Translations under genes and position numbers: made by a program
Shown: in pieces, positions 46,182-55,289 of the stretch
Position numbering within the stretch: the stretch's first letter is position 1
How the letters are laid out: every line of letters starts with the position of its first letter
Notes under the pieces: model-generated
The model's database searches: none
Seen by the model: the letters and a program-made list of their open reading frames with translations, nothing else
What the model was told of the DNA's origin: nothing
Source: Blastococcus sp. TF02-8
GTDB taxonomy: Bacteria; Actinomycetota; Actinomycetes; Mycobacteriales; Geodermatophilaceae
Length of the DNA: 64,000 nt
Assembly: GCF_003319175.1 (NCBI RefSeq)
Contig: NZ_QOHK01000011.1
Span: 1-64,000 of the forward strand
Direction: 5' to 3'

Positions 46182-47161
46182 GCGAGGCCGCACTGGGTGA
46201 GGCAGCACTGCGCGGTGCCGCCGAGCTGGTCGCCGGGCTGCCGCCGGCCCCGGCGGTCCGGTGCACCGGCCTGCGGAAGCGGTACGGCAGGCGGACCGCC
46301 GTCGACGGCGTCTCGCTGCAGATCGGCCACGGCGAGGTGGTCGGACTGCTCGGGCCGAACGGCGCCGGCAAGACCACGGTCATCAAGATGCTCCTCGGGC
46401 TGGTCCGTCCGGACGCCGGCGAGGTGATGCTGCTCGGGCGGCCGGCCACCGATCCGGCCGCCCGCAGCCGCGTCGGCTACCTCCCCGAGCTCTTCCGGTA
46501 CCAGCCCTGGCTGAGCGCGGCGGAGGTCCTCGCGCTGCACGTGCGGCTGTCGGGGATCGAGGTGCCCGCCGCGGAGCAGCGCGAGGCGCTGGCCCTGGTG
46601 GGGCTGGACGCCCGGGCCGGGGATCGGGTGGGTGGCTTCTCCAAGGGCATGCAGCAGCGGTTGGGGCTCGCGGTCGCCCTGGTGGCGCGCCTGGAGTTCG
46701 TCGTCCTCGACGAGCCGACCAGCGCCCTGGACCCGCTCGGCCGGGTCGACGTGCGCGACATCGTGCTGTCGCTCCGGGAGCGCGGCATCGCGGTGCTGCT
46801 CAACTCGCACCTGATCGGCGAGGTCGAGCGGGTCTGCGACCGGGTGGTGATCCTCGACCGCGGTCGGGTCGCGGCCTCGGGCACCCTGCTGGAACTGCTC
46901 GGCCAGCACGAGGTCCGCCTGCATCTCACCGGCCTGCCGCCCGCCGGCCAGGCCCGGCTCGCCGCCGCCGGGCGGGTGGAGCGGGAGGGCGACTGGTTCA
47001 CCGTGGCGCTCCCGGCCGACGACGAGGACACCGTGCCCGACCTCGTCCGCGACCTCGCCGGCCTCGGCGCCCGCGTGCACGCGGTGGAACCGGGGCGGAT
47101 CAGCCTGGAGGAACGACTGCTCGGCATCCTCCGCGACGGAACCGGAGGGACCCGGCCGTGA
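46178..47161 (+). CDS. ABC transporter ATPase (type 2 exporter)
   Basis: A 327-residue ATP-binding subunit. Walker A is GPNGAGKTT, signature FSKGMQQRL and Walker B FVVLDEPTSALDPLGRVDV, the sort seen in exporters of the CcmA/NatA type. A C-terminal 90-residue extension (from about residue 240) has no clear match. Its stop overlaps the permease start by four bases. Together with the permease and the sigma pair it makes one operon. Confidence 0.88.
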   Translation: MSEAALGEAALRGAAELVAGLPPAPAVRCTGLRKRYGRRTAVDGVSLQIGHGEVVGLLGPNGAGKTTVIKMLLGLVRPDAGEVMLLGRPATDPAARSRVGYLPELFRYQPWLSAAEVLALHVRLSGIEVPAAEQREALALVGLDARAGDRVGGFSKGMQQRLGLAVALVARLEFVVLDEPTSALDPLGRVDVRDIVLSLRERGIAVLLNSHLIGEVERVCDRVVILDRGRVAASGTLLELLGQHEVRLHLTGLPPAGQARLAAAGRVEREGDWFTVALPADDEDTVPDLVRDLAGLGARVHAVEPGRISLEERLLGILRDGTGGTRP

Positions 47162-48006
47162 GCGCCGTCCTGACCATCGCCGGCCTCACCCTGCGCGAGG
47201 CCGGCCGCCGCCGCGTGCTGCTCGCGCTCGGTGCGCTCACCCTCCTCCTGCTGGGGCTGAGCGGGTGGGGGTTCTCCCGCTTCGCGGCGGAGGCCGGCGG
47301 CACGCTGACCAGCGGCGAGGCCCGGCTGACCGCCTCGATCCTGCTCAACCTCGTCATGTTCGGCTACAGCCTCATCGCCGCGTTCGGCACCGCGTTCCTG
47401 GCCGGCCCCACCCTGGCCGGGGAGACCGAGTCGGGCATCGCACTGGCCGTCCTGGCCCGCCCGATCCGGCGGTCGGCCTTCCTGCTGGGCAAGTGGCTCG
47501 GGCTCGTCGTCTTCGGCAGCGGGTTCGTCGTGCTCGCCGGCCTGGCCCAGTGCCTGATCGTCCGGGCCACCGTCGACTACTGGCCTCCGGAGCCGGCGAA
47601 GGCGCTCGCGCTGCTGGCCGCGCAGACGGTCGTCCTGCTCACCCTCGCGGTCCTGCTCTCCACGGTCATCTCCCCGATGGCCTCGGGCGTGGTCGCCGTC
47701 GGGCTGTTCTGCACGACCTGGGTCGCCGGCGTGGTGGGCGGGATCGGGGCCTCCCTCGGCAACGACGCGGTCGCCCGGGTGGGGAGCGTGTCGCGGATGG
47801 TCCTGCCCACCGACGGGCTGTGGCGGGGGGCGATGAACGGGTTCCAGGACCCCACGGCGCTCTCCTTCTTCGGCGACGTCGACGGCGGTGCCTTCCCGTT
47901 CCTGAGCGTGGCCCCGCTGACCGCCACCTATCTCGCGTGGACCGCGGTCTGGGTGGCGATGGTGTGGGCCCTGGCCGCCGTGTCGTTCGGTCGCCGCGAC
48001 CTCTGA
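47158..48006 (+). CDS. ABC-2 type permease
   Basis: A 282-residue membrane protein with about six helices, partner of the ATPase. TLREAGRRRVLLALGALTLLLL is the first helix; AGPTLAGETESGIALAVLARPIRRSAFLLGKWLGLVVFG is the coupling-helix region typical of ABC-2 permeases. Substrate not predictable; membrane-lipid or small-molecule export is common for this group. Confidence 0.85.
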   Translation: MSAVLTIAGLTLREAGRRRVLLALGALTLLLLGLSGWGFSRFAAEAGGTLTSGEARLTASILLNLVMFGYSLIAAFGTAFLAGPTLAGETESGIALAVLARPIRRSAFLLGKWLGLVVFGSGFVVLAGLAQCLIVRATVDYWPPEPAKALALLAAQTVVLLTLAVLLSTVISPMASGVVAVGLFCTTWVAGVVGGIGASLGNDAVARVGSVSRMVLPTDGLWRGAMNGFQDPTALSFFGDVDGGAFPFLSVAPLTATYLAWTAVWVAMVWALAAVSFGRRDL

Positions 48007-48065
48007 GGTGCAGGGAGGTTCCCCCTGCCGAACGGGGCGGGAGCACGATCGACATCTCCCGGGGT

Positions 48066-48071
48066 TAGCGT
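48066..48071 (+). promoter_or_regulatory. Candidate -10 box of fbiC
   Basis: TAGCGT lies ten bases before the ATG at 48082; no ribosome site intervenes, suggesting a very short or absent leader. Confidence 0.5.
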
Positions 48072-48081
48072 CGTTCCTGCT

Positions 48082-50685
48082 ATGAGCGCCCTGCCTGCAC
48101 CGACCGAGTCCGCCGTCCGCCGCGCCCTGGTGCGTGCCGAGCGCGGCGTGAGCCTCGACGCCGTGGAGGCCGAGACCCTGCTGCACGCCCGCGGCCTCGA
48201 CGAGGGCGAACCGCTGACCCGGCTGCTCACCGCCGCCGGCCGGGTGCGCGACGCGGGTCTGGCATCGGCCGGGCGGCCGGGGGTCGTCACCTACAGCCGC
48301 AAGGTGTTCATCCCGCTCACCCACCTGTGCCGCGACCGCTGCCACTACTGCACCTTCGTGACGACGCCGGGCCGGCTCCGGGCGCAGGGCAGGGCGCCCT
48401 ACCTCTCCCCCGACGAGGTGGTCGACATCGCCCGCGCGGGTGCGGCCCTGGGCTGCAAGGAGGCGCTGTTCACCCTCGGCGACCGCCCCGAGGAGCGCTG
48501 GCCGGTCGCCGCCGAGTGGCTGGAGGCGCACGGCTTCGACTCCACCCTGGGCTACCTGCGCGCGATGGCGATCCGGGTGCTGGAGGAGACCGGGCTGCTC
48601 CCCCACCTCAACCCCGGCGTCCTGACCTGGGAGGAGATCCAGCGGCTCAAGCCGGTCGCGGCCTCCATGGGGATGATGCTGGAGACGACGGCGACCCGGC
48701 TGTGGTCGGAGCCCGGCGGCCCGCACTTCGGCTCCCCGGACAAGGAGCCCGCCGTCCGGCTGCGGGTGCTCGAGGACGCCGGCCGCTCCGCCGTGCCCTT
48801 CACCACCGGCGTGCTGCTGGGCATCGGCGAGGACTACGCCGAGCGGGTCGACGCGATCCTGCAGATCCGGGCCTCGGCGCAGCGGCACGGGCACGTGCAG
48901 GAGGTGATCGTCCAGAACTTCCGGGCGAAGCCCCGCACCGCGATGCAGGCGCACGACGACCTGGAGCTGCAGGAGTACGTCGCCGCGGTCGCCGTCACCC
49001 GGCTGCTGCTCGGCCCGAAGGCGCGGGTGCAGGCGCCGCCGAACCTGAGCGACTCCACCGAGCTGGGCCTGCTGCTGCGCGCCGGCGTCGACGACTGGGG
49101 CGGCGTCTCCCCGCTCACGCCGGACCACGTGAACCCCGAGCGACCCTGGCCGAACATCGACAAGCTGGCGGCGCTGTCCGCCGAGGCGGGGTTCGAGCTG
49201 CGCGAGCGGCTGGCCGCCCAGCCGCCGTACGTGCTGCAGCCCGAGCCGTGGCTGGACCCACGGGTGCGCCCGCACGTCGACGCGCTGGCCGGTCCGGACG
49301 GGTTGGCCATCGAGGGCCGGCTGCCGGTCGGGCTGCCCTGGCAGGAGCCGGACGAGGCATGGACGTCGACGGGCCGGGTCGACCTGCACGTCGAGGTCGA
49401 CACCGTCGGGCGCACGACCGACCGGCGCAGCGACTTCGACGCCGTCTACGGCGACTGGGCCGAGCTCCGCGACCGCACCGAGAGCGCCCGCGACGGGCAC
49501 TCCACGGCGCTGGCGTCCGGGGATCCCGAGGTGCTGGCCGCGCTGCTGCACGCCGAGCAGGACCCGGCCGGGCTGACCGACGCCGAGTACCTCGCGCTGC
49601 TGGGCGCCGACGGCACCGACCTGGAGAACCTGTGCGCGCTGGCCGATGCCGTGCGGGCCGACGTCAACGGCGACGACGTCACCTACGTCGTGAACCGGAA
49701 CATCAACTTCACCAACGTCTGCTACACCGGCTGCCGGTTCTGCGCCTTCGCCCAGCGGCGCACCGACGCCGACGCCTACACGCTGTCGATGGAGCAGGTC
49801 GGCGACCGGGTCGACGAGGCGTGGGCCGCCGGTGCCACCGAGATCTGCATGCAGGGCGGCATCCACCCCGACCTGCCCGGCACCGCCTACTTCGACCTGG
49901 CCCGCGAGGTGAAGAAGCGGCGGCCGGGTATCCACCTGCACGCGTTCTCCCCCATGGAGATCGTCAACGGTGCCGCCCGCACCGGGCTGTCGTTCCGGGA
50001 GTTCCTCACCGAGCTCAAGGCGGCAGGGCTCGACTCGATCCCGGGCACCGCGGCGGAGATCCTCGACGACGACGTCCGCTGGGTGCTGACCAAGGGCAAG
50101 CTGCCCACGGCGACCTGGCTGGAGATCATCGGCACCGCGCACGAGGTCGGGATCCCGACGACGTCGACGATGATGTACGGCCACGTCGACACCCCGGCGC
50201 ACTGGGTGGCGCACCTACGCACCCTGACCGCGCTGCAGGACCGCACCGGCGGGTTCACCGAGTTCGTGCTGCTGCCCTTCGTGCACCACAACTCCCCGAT
50301 CTACCTGGCCGGCGTCGCCCGCCCGGGCCCGACGGTGCGGGAGAACCGGGCGGTGCACGCGGTCGCCCGGCTGCTGCTGCACGGCCGGATCCCGAACATC
50401 CAGACCTCGTGGGTGAAGCTCGGCGACACCGGCACCCAGGCGGTGCTGCAGGGTGGTGCCAACGACCTCGGCGGCACGCTGATGGAGGAGACGATCAGCC
50501 GGATGGCCGGCAGCGAGAACGGCTCGCTGAAGACCATCGCCGAATTGGAGGCGATGGCTGCCGCGATCGGCCGGCCGGCCCGTCAGCGGACGACGGAGTA
50601 CGGCACGCCGTCGGCCGAGCGCCTGGCCACCGCCCGCTCCGACGAGGGCCGCCGCCGGCTCACCCTGTCGATCACGCCGCGCTGA
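48082..50685 (+). CDS. fbiC: Bifunctional FO synthase FbiC
   Basis: An 867-residue fusion of two radical-SAM enzymes (CofG- and CofH-like) that make FO, the chromophore of coenzyme F420, from a pyrimidine dione and tyrosine. The first [4Fe-4S] cysteine cluster is C83-RDR-C87-HY-C90, the second C547-YTG-C551-RF-C554. [19 protein letters not shown] and [18 protein letters not shown] are the family patterns. Full length and undivided, as in most actinobacteria. The last 14 bases overlap the MFS gene on the other strand. Confidence 0.97.
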   Translation: MSALPAPTESAVRRALVRAERGVSLDAVEAETLLHARGLDEGEPLTRLLTAAGRVRDAGLASAGRPGVVTYSRKVFIPLTHLCRDRCHYCTFVTTPGRLRAQGRAPYLSPDEVVDIARAGAALGCKEALFTLGDRPEERWPVAAEWLEAHGFDSTLGYLRAMAIRVLEETGLLPHLNPGVLTWEEIQRLKPVAASMGMMLETTATRLWSEPGGPHFGSPDKEPAVRLRVLEDAGRSAVPFTTGVLLGIGEDYAERVDAILQIRASAQRHGHVQEVIVQNFRAKPRTAMQAHDDLELQEYVAAVAVTRLLLGPKARVQAPPNLSDSTELGLLLRAGVDDWGGVSPLTPDHVNPERPWPNIDKLAALSAEAGFELRERLAAQPPYVLQPEPWLDPRVRPHVDALAGPDGLAIEGRLPVGLPWQEPDEAWTSTGRVDLHVEVDTVGRTTDRRSDFDAVYGDWAELRDRTESARDGHSTALASGDPEVLAALLHAEQDPAGLTDAEYLALLGADGTDLENLCALADAVRADVNGDDVTYVVNRNINFTNVCYTGCRFCAFAQRRTDADAYTLSMEQVGDRVDEAWAAGATEICMQGGIHPDLPGTAYFDLAREVKKRRPGIHLHAFSPMEIVNGAARTGLSFREFLTELKAAGLDSIPGTAAEILDDDVRWVLTKGKLPTATWLEIIGTAHEVGIPTTSTMMYGHVDTPAHWVAHLRTLTALQDRTGGFTEFVLLPFVHHNSPIYLAGVARPGPTVRENRAVHAVARLLLHGRIPNIQTSWVKLGDTGTQAVLQGGANDLGGTLMEETISRMAGSENGSLKTIAELEAMAAAIGRPARQRTTEYGTPSAERLATARSDEGRRRLTLSITPR

Positions 50686-51937
50686 CCGGCGCGGTGACCG
50701 GCGCGACCGGGAAGTCGCGGGCGCGCTTCAGCGGGCCGAGCAGCAGGACGAACGGTGCGAGTGCCAACGCGGTGGCCATGACCCACATCGTCGGCCGCAG
50801 CCCCAGCGCCATCCCGAGGCTACCGCCCACCAGCGCCCCGAGCGGGATGGCGCCGAGGTTGAGGAACTGCATGCTCACCACGACCCGCCCCAGGATCGCC
50901 CGCGGGGTGTAGGCCTGCCGGAAGCTGCCGCGGAGCACGTTCCCGACGGCCACCCCGATGCCGACCCCGACCCCGCCGATCAGAACGAGGGCCAGCCGCC
51001 ACCCGGGTGCCGTCAGCGGCAGCAGCAACGCGAACGGACCCATGGTGAACGCGGCGGTGAGAGTGAACCGGGCGCTGCCGAAGCGACGCGCACCCGCCGT
51101 GGCCACAGCCGCACCGATGAGCCCTCCGACGCTCATGCCCGCGATGAGGAGCCCGGCGGTGGCCGCGTCCACCCCCACCTCGCGGACGAGGAACACCACG
51201 AGGATCGCCTGGTAACCGGTCAGCGCGACGTTGGTCACGGCGCCGCCGGCCACCAGGACCCTCAGGTAGGGGTCGCGCACGAGGAAGGCGAAGCCCTCGC
51301 GGATCTCCGACCGCAGCGCTCGCCGCGGAGCGACCGGCGTCCCGATCCGCTCCGGTGTGCGGATGCGCAGCAGCGTGCCCGCGGAGACCAGGAAGCCGGC
51401 GGCGTCCACCAGCAGGCCCTGGACCGCACCGACCGCGTGGCTGAGCAGACCGGCGATCCCCGGACCGGCCACGAAGGCGGCCGCCTCGCTCCCCTGGACC
51501 TTCGCGTTCGCCTCGGGCAGGTGCTCGGCGTCGACGATCCCGGGCAGCAGCACCTGGAACGAGGTCTGCAGGAAGACCGTCGCGACACCCACGAGGAGCT
51601 CGACGCCCAGCAGGTGGACGTAGGTGAGCGCCCCCAGCCACGCGGCGAGCGGCACGGTCACGAGCAGGCCGACGGCGGCCAGGTCGCACACCACCATGAG
51701 CGGACGACGGGGCAGCCGATCAACCCACGCCCCCGCGGGCAGGCCGATGAGCAGCCAGGGCAGCCAGCCGGCCGCGGTCAGCAGGCTCACCTGGAAGGTG
51801 CTCACGTCGAGCGTGAGCACCGCGACCAGCGGCACCGCCAGCTTGGTGACCTGGGTGCCGATCGCGCTGGCGGTCTCGCCGACCCAGAGCATCCGGAAGT
51901 CGTGCTCGCGCAGCAATCCGCCGCGGCGGGATCTCAC
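50672..51937 (-). CDS. MFS transporter, regulated by neighbouring ArsR gene
   Basis: A 421-residue transporter with about 12 helices; [36 protein letters not shown] and [22 protein letters not shown] (motif A) place it with macrolide- or siderophore-type exporters. Its GTG start overlaps the stop of the ArsR gene, so both are on one minus-strand message controlled from the operator at 52521. The 3' end overlaps fbiC by 14 bases on the opposite strand. Confidence 0.82.
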   Translation of the reverse strand: MRSRRGGLLREHDFRMLWVGETASAIGTQVTKLAVPLVAVLTLDVSTFQVSLLTAAGWLPWLLIGLPAGAWVDRLPRRPLMVVCDLAAVGLLVTVPLAAWLGALTYVHLLGVELLVGVATVFLQTSFQVLLPGIVDAEHLPEANAKVQGSEAAAFVAGPGIAGLLSHAVGAVQGLLVDAAGFLVSAGTLLRIRTPERIGTPVAPRRALRSEIREGFAFLVRDPYLRVLVAGGAVTNVALTGYQAILVVFLVREVGVDAATAGLLIAGMSVGGLIGAAVATAGARRFGSARFTLTAAFTMGPFALLLPLTAPGWRLALVLIGGVGVGIGVAVGNVLRGSFRQAYTPRAILGRVVVSMQFLNLGAIPLGALVGGSLGMALGLRPTMWVMATALALAPFVLLLGPLKRARDFPVAPVTAPVSAA

Positions 51938-52503
51938 GGTCGGGCCGGGACGCCGTAGGCGAAGACCAGGACGGGCTCCCGGCCGGGCCCCGAGGCGCTC
52001 CGCTCGCTCCAGCTGTCGAGGAGCTCGACCATCTGCCGGGACAGCTCGCCCAGCTCATCCGGCGTAAGGTGCAGCCAGCGCTCGGCGGCGAACGCCGTCG
52101 ATCGCCAGGGGGCCAGCTCCTCGTCCGCGGAGGAGGTGCTGGCGCGCACGAGGCTGGTCTGCCGGTCGAGGTTGACCGACTGCACGGCGTGCACGACGGC
52201 CTCGCTCGCCGGGTCGCCCGAGAAGCCGTGCTCGGACCAGCGCAGCGACGGTGCGACGAGACGCCACCAGCGCTCCCGCCGGTCGCGCGCCAGCTCGGGC
52301 GCCTCCTCGACCAGGCCGACGTCGGCCAGTGCCCGCACGTGGTGGCTCACGTTCCCAACCCTCTGGTCGGTGCGCTCGGCCAGGGCGCTGACGGTGGAGG
52401 CGCCGTGCACCCGGAGGACGTCCATCAGGCGACGCCGCAGGGGGTGCCCCAGCACCGCGAGGACGCGCGCATCGGTGATGTCGTGGACCCGCCGCTCGCT
52501 CAC
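51934..52503 (-). CDS. ArsR-type winged-helix regulator
   Basis: A 189-residue regulator. The N-terminal winged helix includes LAVLGHPLRRRLMDVLRVHGASTVSALAERTDQRVGNVSHHVRALADVGLVEEAPE. The C-terminal half (about 90 residues) is aromatic-rich and helical and may bind a ligand. It is the first gene of a two-gene unit with the MFS exporter. The GTG at 52503 lies 18 bases inside from a 28-base palindromic operator, so self-control is likely. Ligand unknown, and no metal-binding cysteine cluster is seen. Confidence 0.8.
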   Translation of the reverse strand: MSERRVHDITDARVLAVLGHPLRRRLMDVLRVHGASTVSALAERTDQRVGNVSHHVRALADVGLVEEAPELARDRRERWWRLVAPSLRWSEHGFSGDPASEAVVHAVQSVNLDRQTSLVRASTSSADEELAPWRSTAFAAERWLHLTPDELGELSRQMVELLDSWSERSASGPGREPVLVFAYGVPARP

Positions 52504-52520
52504 GAGTCCATCCTGGATCC

Positions 52521-52548
52521 GCAAGAGGTGTTGTACAAGAGGTCTTGC
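52521..52548 (-). promoter_or_regulatory. 28-base palindromic operator of ArsR-MFS unit
   Basis: Outer arms GCAAGA and TCTTGC, inner palindrome TTGTACAA, with four unmatched bases between each, lie 18-45 bases before the ArsR start on the minus strand. The arms also make a direct pair of CAAGAGGT (52522, 52536). This is the shape of a site bound by two dimers or a long dimer. Confidence 0.7.
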
Positions 52549-52574
52549 CGGAATCGGCCGCCAGGTTCCGGGAG

Positions 52575-52704
52575 CGCATCGCGGCGATCTCCGACGTCCA
52601 CGGCGAGCTGCCTGCGGTGGACGCCGTCCTGGCGGACAACGCCGCAGGGCGTCGACCTGGTGCTCGACCCCGGGAGCGTCGGCCGGCCGGCCCACGGCGA
52701 CGAG
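52575..52704 (+). pseudogene. Metallophosphoesterase remnant
   Basis: The translation RIAAISDVHGELPAVDAVLADN is the first part of a calcineurin-like phosphoesterase (metal ligands D-x-H). It then breaks and continues one frame over as GVDLVLDPGSVGRPAHGDE, which matches the next strand of the same fold (usually GD-VGP). The remainder, including the histidine-rich C-terminal half, is absent. So the gene is frameshifted and truncated. Remnant only. Confidence 0.6.
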
Positions 52705-52735
52705 TCCCCGCACCGGCCGTGTCGGAGGCGCTCAC

Positions 52736-52741
52736 TAGCCT
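52736..52741 (+). promoter_or_regulatory. Leaderless -10 box
   Basis: TAGCCT lies seven bases before the GTG at 52749, with no ribosome site, the same layout as at 26126. Confidence 0.6.
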
Positions 52742-52748
52742 CGGGGGC

Positions 52749-53165
52749 GTGGGTCTGTTCGGCACGTTCTCCTACAGCGACGGTCGGTGGAGCACCGGCC
52801 GCCCGACCGCCGTGCCGTTCCTCATCGTCGACGTGCACGACAGCGGCTTCGCGACGGTGGACTACCGGAGAGCCGATGCCTCCGGTGGTCGCTTCTACCT
52901 CCGCTACGAGCCCCGCTTCTACTTCGACGACGCCGACGCCGCCGACCCGGTCGACGCACCCGCCGAGGCCGAGGGCTTCGCCGGCTGGGTGAGGGAGGCG
53001 ACCGGCACCGCGATGGACCCAGCCGATGCGCTGGGGCTCCTGGCCTCGCCGGCCGGCGCGCCACCGGTCGACGAGGTGGTCGAGCTGACCGTCGAGCGCA
53101 TGATCGCGCTCGCCGGGCTCCCGGCACTCGAGTGGCCGACCGACCCGCACGCCTACGCGGGCTGA
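52749..53165 (+). CDS. Hypothetical protein, 138 residues
   Basis: A 138-residue protein I do not recognise. The N-terminal half has beta-like segments (GLFGTFSYSDGRWSTGRPTAVPFLIVDVHDSGFATVDYRRADASGGRFYLRYEPRFYFDD), then a helical part EVVELTVERMIALAGLPALEWP. No signal peptide. It begins right after a phosphoesterase remnant, at a leaderless start. Confidence 0.6.
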   Translation: MGLFGTFSYSDGRWSTGRPTAVPFLIVDVHDSGFATVDYRRADASGGRFYLRYEPRFYFDDADAADPVDAPAEAEGFAGWVREATGTAMDPADALGLLASPAGAPPVDEVVELTVERMIALAGLPALEWPTDPHAYAG

Positions 53166-53281
53166 CCGCCCCCAGGGGACACGCCGGTTCCGCTTTCGCG
53201 CCATTCCCGGCTGTCGGCGCCCCGGATCCGGCACGATCCGCCTCCAGCGCGGCACGCGGCCGCATCTGGAGAGGAGCCGGC

Positions 53282-53650
53282 ATGGTCGCCCCCGAACGAC
53301 TGACCCTGCGCAACGTCTACCTGTACCTGGTCTGCCTGATCACGCTGGTGGTGAGCATCTTCGCCGCCGTCCAGCTGGTGCGCAGCGCCGTCGGGATCGC
53401 CTATCCCGACCCGGGCTACTACGGGTACTACCCGGAGGACCCGGAGATGGGCATGGACGAGGACGAGGTCCGCCGCCAGGAGGAGCTCGCCGAGGACTCG
53501 TTGCGCCGCCAGGAGATCCTCGACGTCGTCGGCGCCGGGACCACCCTGCTCATCGCGGGACCGCTGTACCTGTACCACTGGCGCCGGGTCCAGTCCGAGC
53601 TGCCGCCGCGTCCGGCCCCCGCCGTCCCGGCCGGGCCGCCCGTTCCCTGA
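53282..53650 (+). CDS. Small two-helix membrane protein
   Basis: A 122-residue protein with two hydrophobic segments, at about residues 13-35 (VYLYLVCLITLVVSIFAAVQLV) and 80-97 (VVGAGTTLLIAGPLYLYH), separated by a Tyr/acidic linker PGYYGYYPEDPEMGMDEDEVRRQEEL. The C-terminus is proline-rich. Function unknown. A plausible AGGAG site precedes the ATG. Confidence 0.65.
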   Translation: MVAPERLTLRNVYLYLVCLITLVVSIFAAVQLVRSAVGIAYPDPGYYGYYPEDPEMGMDEDEVRRQEELAEDSLRRQEILDVVGAGTTLLIAGPLYLYHWRRVQSELPPRPAPAVPAGPPVP

Positions 53651-53676
53651 GCACGCGTCAGGACCGCCGCACCGGG

Positions 53677-53682
53677 TAGGGG
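53677..53682 (+). promoter_or_regulatory. Candidate leaderless -10 box
   Basis: TAGGGG six bases before the GTG at 53689, without a ribosome site. Confidence 0.35.
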
Positions 53683-53688
53683 CCGGGC

Positions 53689-54702
53689 GTGCGAGCGATC
53701 TCCTACAGCCGTCCCGGTGGTCCCGACGTCCTCGAGCTGGTCGACCGGGCGGTGCCCGAGCCCGGACCGGGTGAGGTGCGGGTGCGCGTCGCCTTCTCCG
53801 GGGTGAACCCGACCGACTGGAAGTCCCGGTCCAGCGCTCAGCCCGGCCCCGAGGGCCAGGTCCCGAACCAGGACGGGTCGGGCACCGTCGAGGCGGTCGG
53901 GCAGGGCGTGGACCTCGCGATGGTCGGTCAGCGCGTGTGGATCTGGGAGGCGGCCTGGCAACGCCCGTGGGGCACGGCCGCCGAGCACACGGTCGTCCCG
54001 GCCCGACACGTGGTCCTGCTCGGCGAGGACCCCTCCTTCGAGCTGGGCGCGGCACTCGGCATCCCGTTCCTCACCGCACACCGCTGCCTCACGGTCGCCG
54101 AGTCGCTGCCCGACCGGCTGGGCCCGGGCACGCTGTCGGGGCACACGGTCCTGGTCCAGGGTGGCGCCGGAGCGGTCGGCAACGCGGCGATCCAGCTCGC
54201 CCGGTGGTCCGACGCGACGGTCATCGCCACGGTCAGCAGTGCGCGCAAGGCGCAGCTCGCGGCGGCGGCCGGCGCCGACCACGTCGTCAACTACCGCGAC
54301 GAGGACGTCGTCGCCGAGGTCCGGAAGATCGCGCCGAAGGGTGTGGACGCCATCGTGGAGGTGTCGGCCGCGGTGAACGCCGCCGTCGACGCCCAGGTGA
54401 TCGGCATGCACGGCGCCGTCGCCATGTACGCCGACGACGGCGGCGCGGAGGTGACCGTCCCGGTGCGCGCGCGGATGGGGCCGAACGCCCGCTGGCAGTT
54501 CGTGCTGGTCTACACCGAGCCGGAGCGGTCAAAGGTGCTCGGCATCGATGACGTCGCCACCGCGGTGGGCGACGGCGCGATCCGCGTGGGCGAGGACGCC
54601 GGCCTGCCGCTGCACGTGTTCCCGCTGGCCGAGACGGCGCAGGCGCACCAGGCCGTGCAGGACGGCGCCGTCGGCAAGGTGCTGATCGACGTCACCGCCT
54701 GA
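53689..54702 (+). CDS. NADPH:quinone oxidoreductase / zinc-type alcohol dehydrogenase family
   Basis: A 337-residue medium-chain dehydrogenase. MRAISYSRPGGPDVLELVDRAVPEPGPGEVRVRV is the quinone-oxidoreductase start; VLVQGGAGAVGNAAIQLARW (about residues 160-175) is the NADPH motif. The zinc-binding cysteines are absent, so this is the zinc-free quinone/enoyl branch. Followed by a long hairpin repeat. Confidence 0.85.
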   Translation: MRAISYSRPGGPDVLELVDRAVPEPGPGEVRVRVAFSGVNPTDWKSRSSAQPGPEGQVPNQDGSGTVEAVGQGVDLAMVGQRVWIWEAAWQRPWGTAAEHTVVPARHVVLLGEDPSFELGAALGIPFLTAHRCLTVAESLPDRLGPGTLSGHTVLVQGGAGAVGNAAIQLARWSDATVIATVSSARKAQLAAAAGADHVVNYRDEDVVAEVRKIAPKGVDAIVEVSAAVNAAVDAQVIGMHGAVAMYADDGGAEVTVPVRARMGPNARWQFVLVYTEPERSKVLGIDDVATAVGDGAIRVGEDAGLPLHVFPLAETAQAHQAVQDGAVGKVLIDVTA

Positions 54703-54709
54703 CCGCCCG

Positions 54710-54766
54710 GTGCGCACTTGTCGGGGTCTCGCGCGCTCTGAGACGCCGACAAGTGCACTCTCGCAC
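54710..54766. repeat. Long hairpin repeat after oxidoreductase
   Basis: GTGCG-CACTTGTCGG-TCTC and its reverse GAGAC-CCGACAAGTGCAC-CGCAC form an imperfect 57-base hairpin starting eight bases after the stop codon, likely a terminator. Its GTGCACTT head also occurs in the repeats at 10077 and 39945. Confidence 0.6.
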
Positions 54767-54802
54767 GGTCCGCGCCAGGCGTGGATCCGGAATTCTGGCG
54801 AC

Positions 54803-55168
54803 ATGCAGCAGACCGTTTACCTGAGCTCCCTCGAGAGCACCCGATTCGAGCCGGTTCGGGAGTGCCGTCTCCTCGAGACCCTCGCCTTCGAGACCGGAAA
54901 GGTGGCTGTTCGCGCCAGCCTGGACCCCCCGGTGCCCGGGCAGGACTTCGGCCGCGGCGACGACATCGACACCGTCGTGATCACCACTCGACACGAGGGG
55001 GCGTCTCTCGCACCGATCGACGAGTTCCCCTGTTTCGTCTTCATCGCGATTCCGCGGGTCGCGGGCCTGGAGCCGAGCAGCCCCCTGCGGTCCGACGATC
55101 TGGAGATCGTGGGGTGGGGTGAGCTGTATCGGTCCCACGAAGACGCCGCGGGCCACGTCTTCCGCTGA
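54803..55168 (+). CDS. Hypothetical protein, 121 residues
   Basis: A 121-residue protein without a recognised family: MQQTVYLSSLESTRFEPVREC, a central DIDTVVITTRHEGASLAPIDEFPCFVFIAIP and SDDLEIVGWGELYRSHEDAAGHVF. Mostly beta-like and acidic. Single gene between the hairpin repeat and the second ECF sigma gene. AATTCT lies six bases before the ATG and could be a leaderless -10 box. Confidence 0.55.
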   Translation: MQQTVYLSSLESTRFEPVRECRLLETLAFETGKVAVRASLDPPVPGQDFGRGDDIDTVVITTRHEGASLAPIDEFPCFVFIAIPRVAGLEPSSPLRSDDLEIVGWGELYRSHEDAAGHVFR

Positions 55169-55220
55169 GCACGGCGCCCCCGTACGGCTGAACCACGGGG
55201 AGGTCGTCGAGAGCTCGTGT

Positions 55221-55246
55221 CAACCTGCGCCCGTTCGCGAGCGTTC
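55221..55246 (+). promoter_or_regulatory. Candidate ECF-type promoter
   Basis: CAACC (55221-55225) and CGTTC (55242-55246) are 16 bases apart and 44 bases before the sigma gene start. Such AAC..CGT boxes are typical of ECF promoters, so the sigma factor may drive its own gene. Confidence 0.45.
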
Positions 55247-55289
55247 TACAGGTAGGACCGCGGTAGGCGCGGTCGGAGGAGGCCTGGGG

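Noticed and set aside
46477-50214. A 1245-codon open frame on the minus strand opposite the ABC operon and fbiC
   Set aside because: Composition is arginine/glycine/proline-rich with no motif; the plus-strand genes are full of recognised motifs.
54783-54795. GGATCC next to GAATTC, like a cloning linker
   Set aside because: Natural occurrence is plausible and the surrounding sequence is continuous genome with a gene start directly after it.
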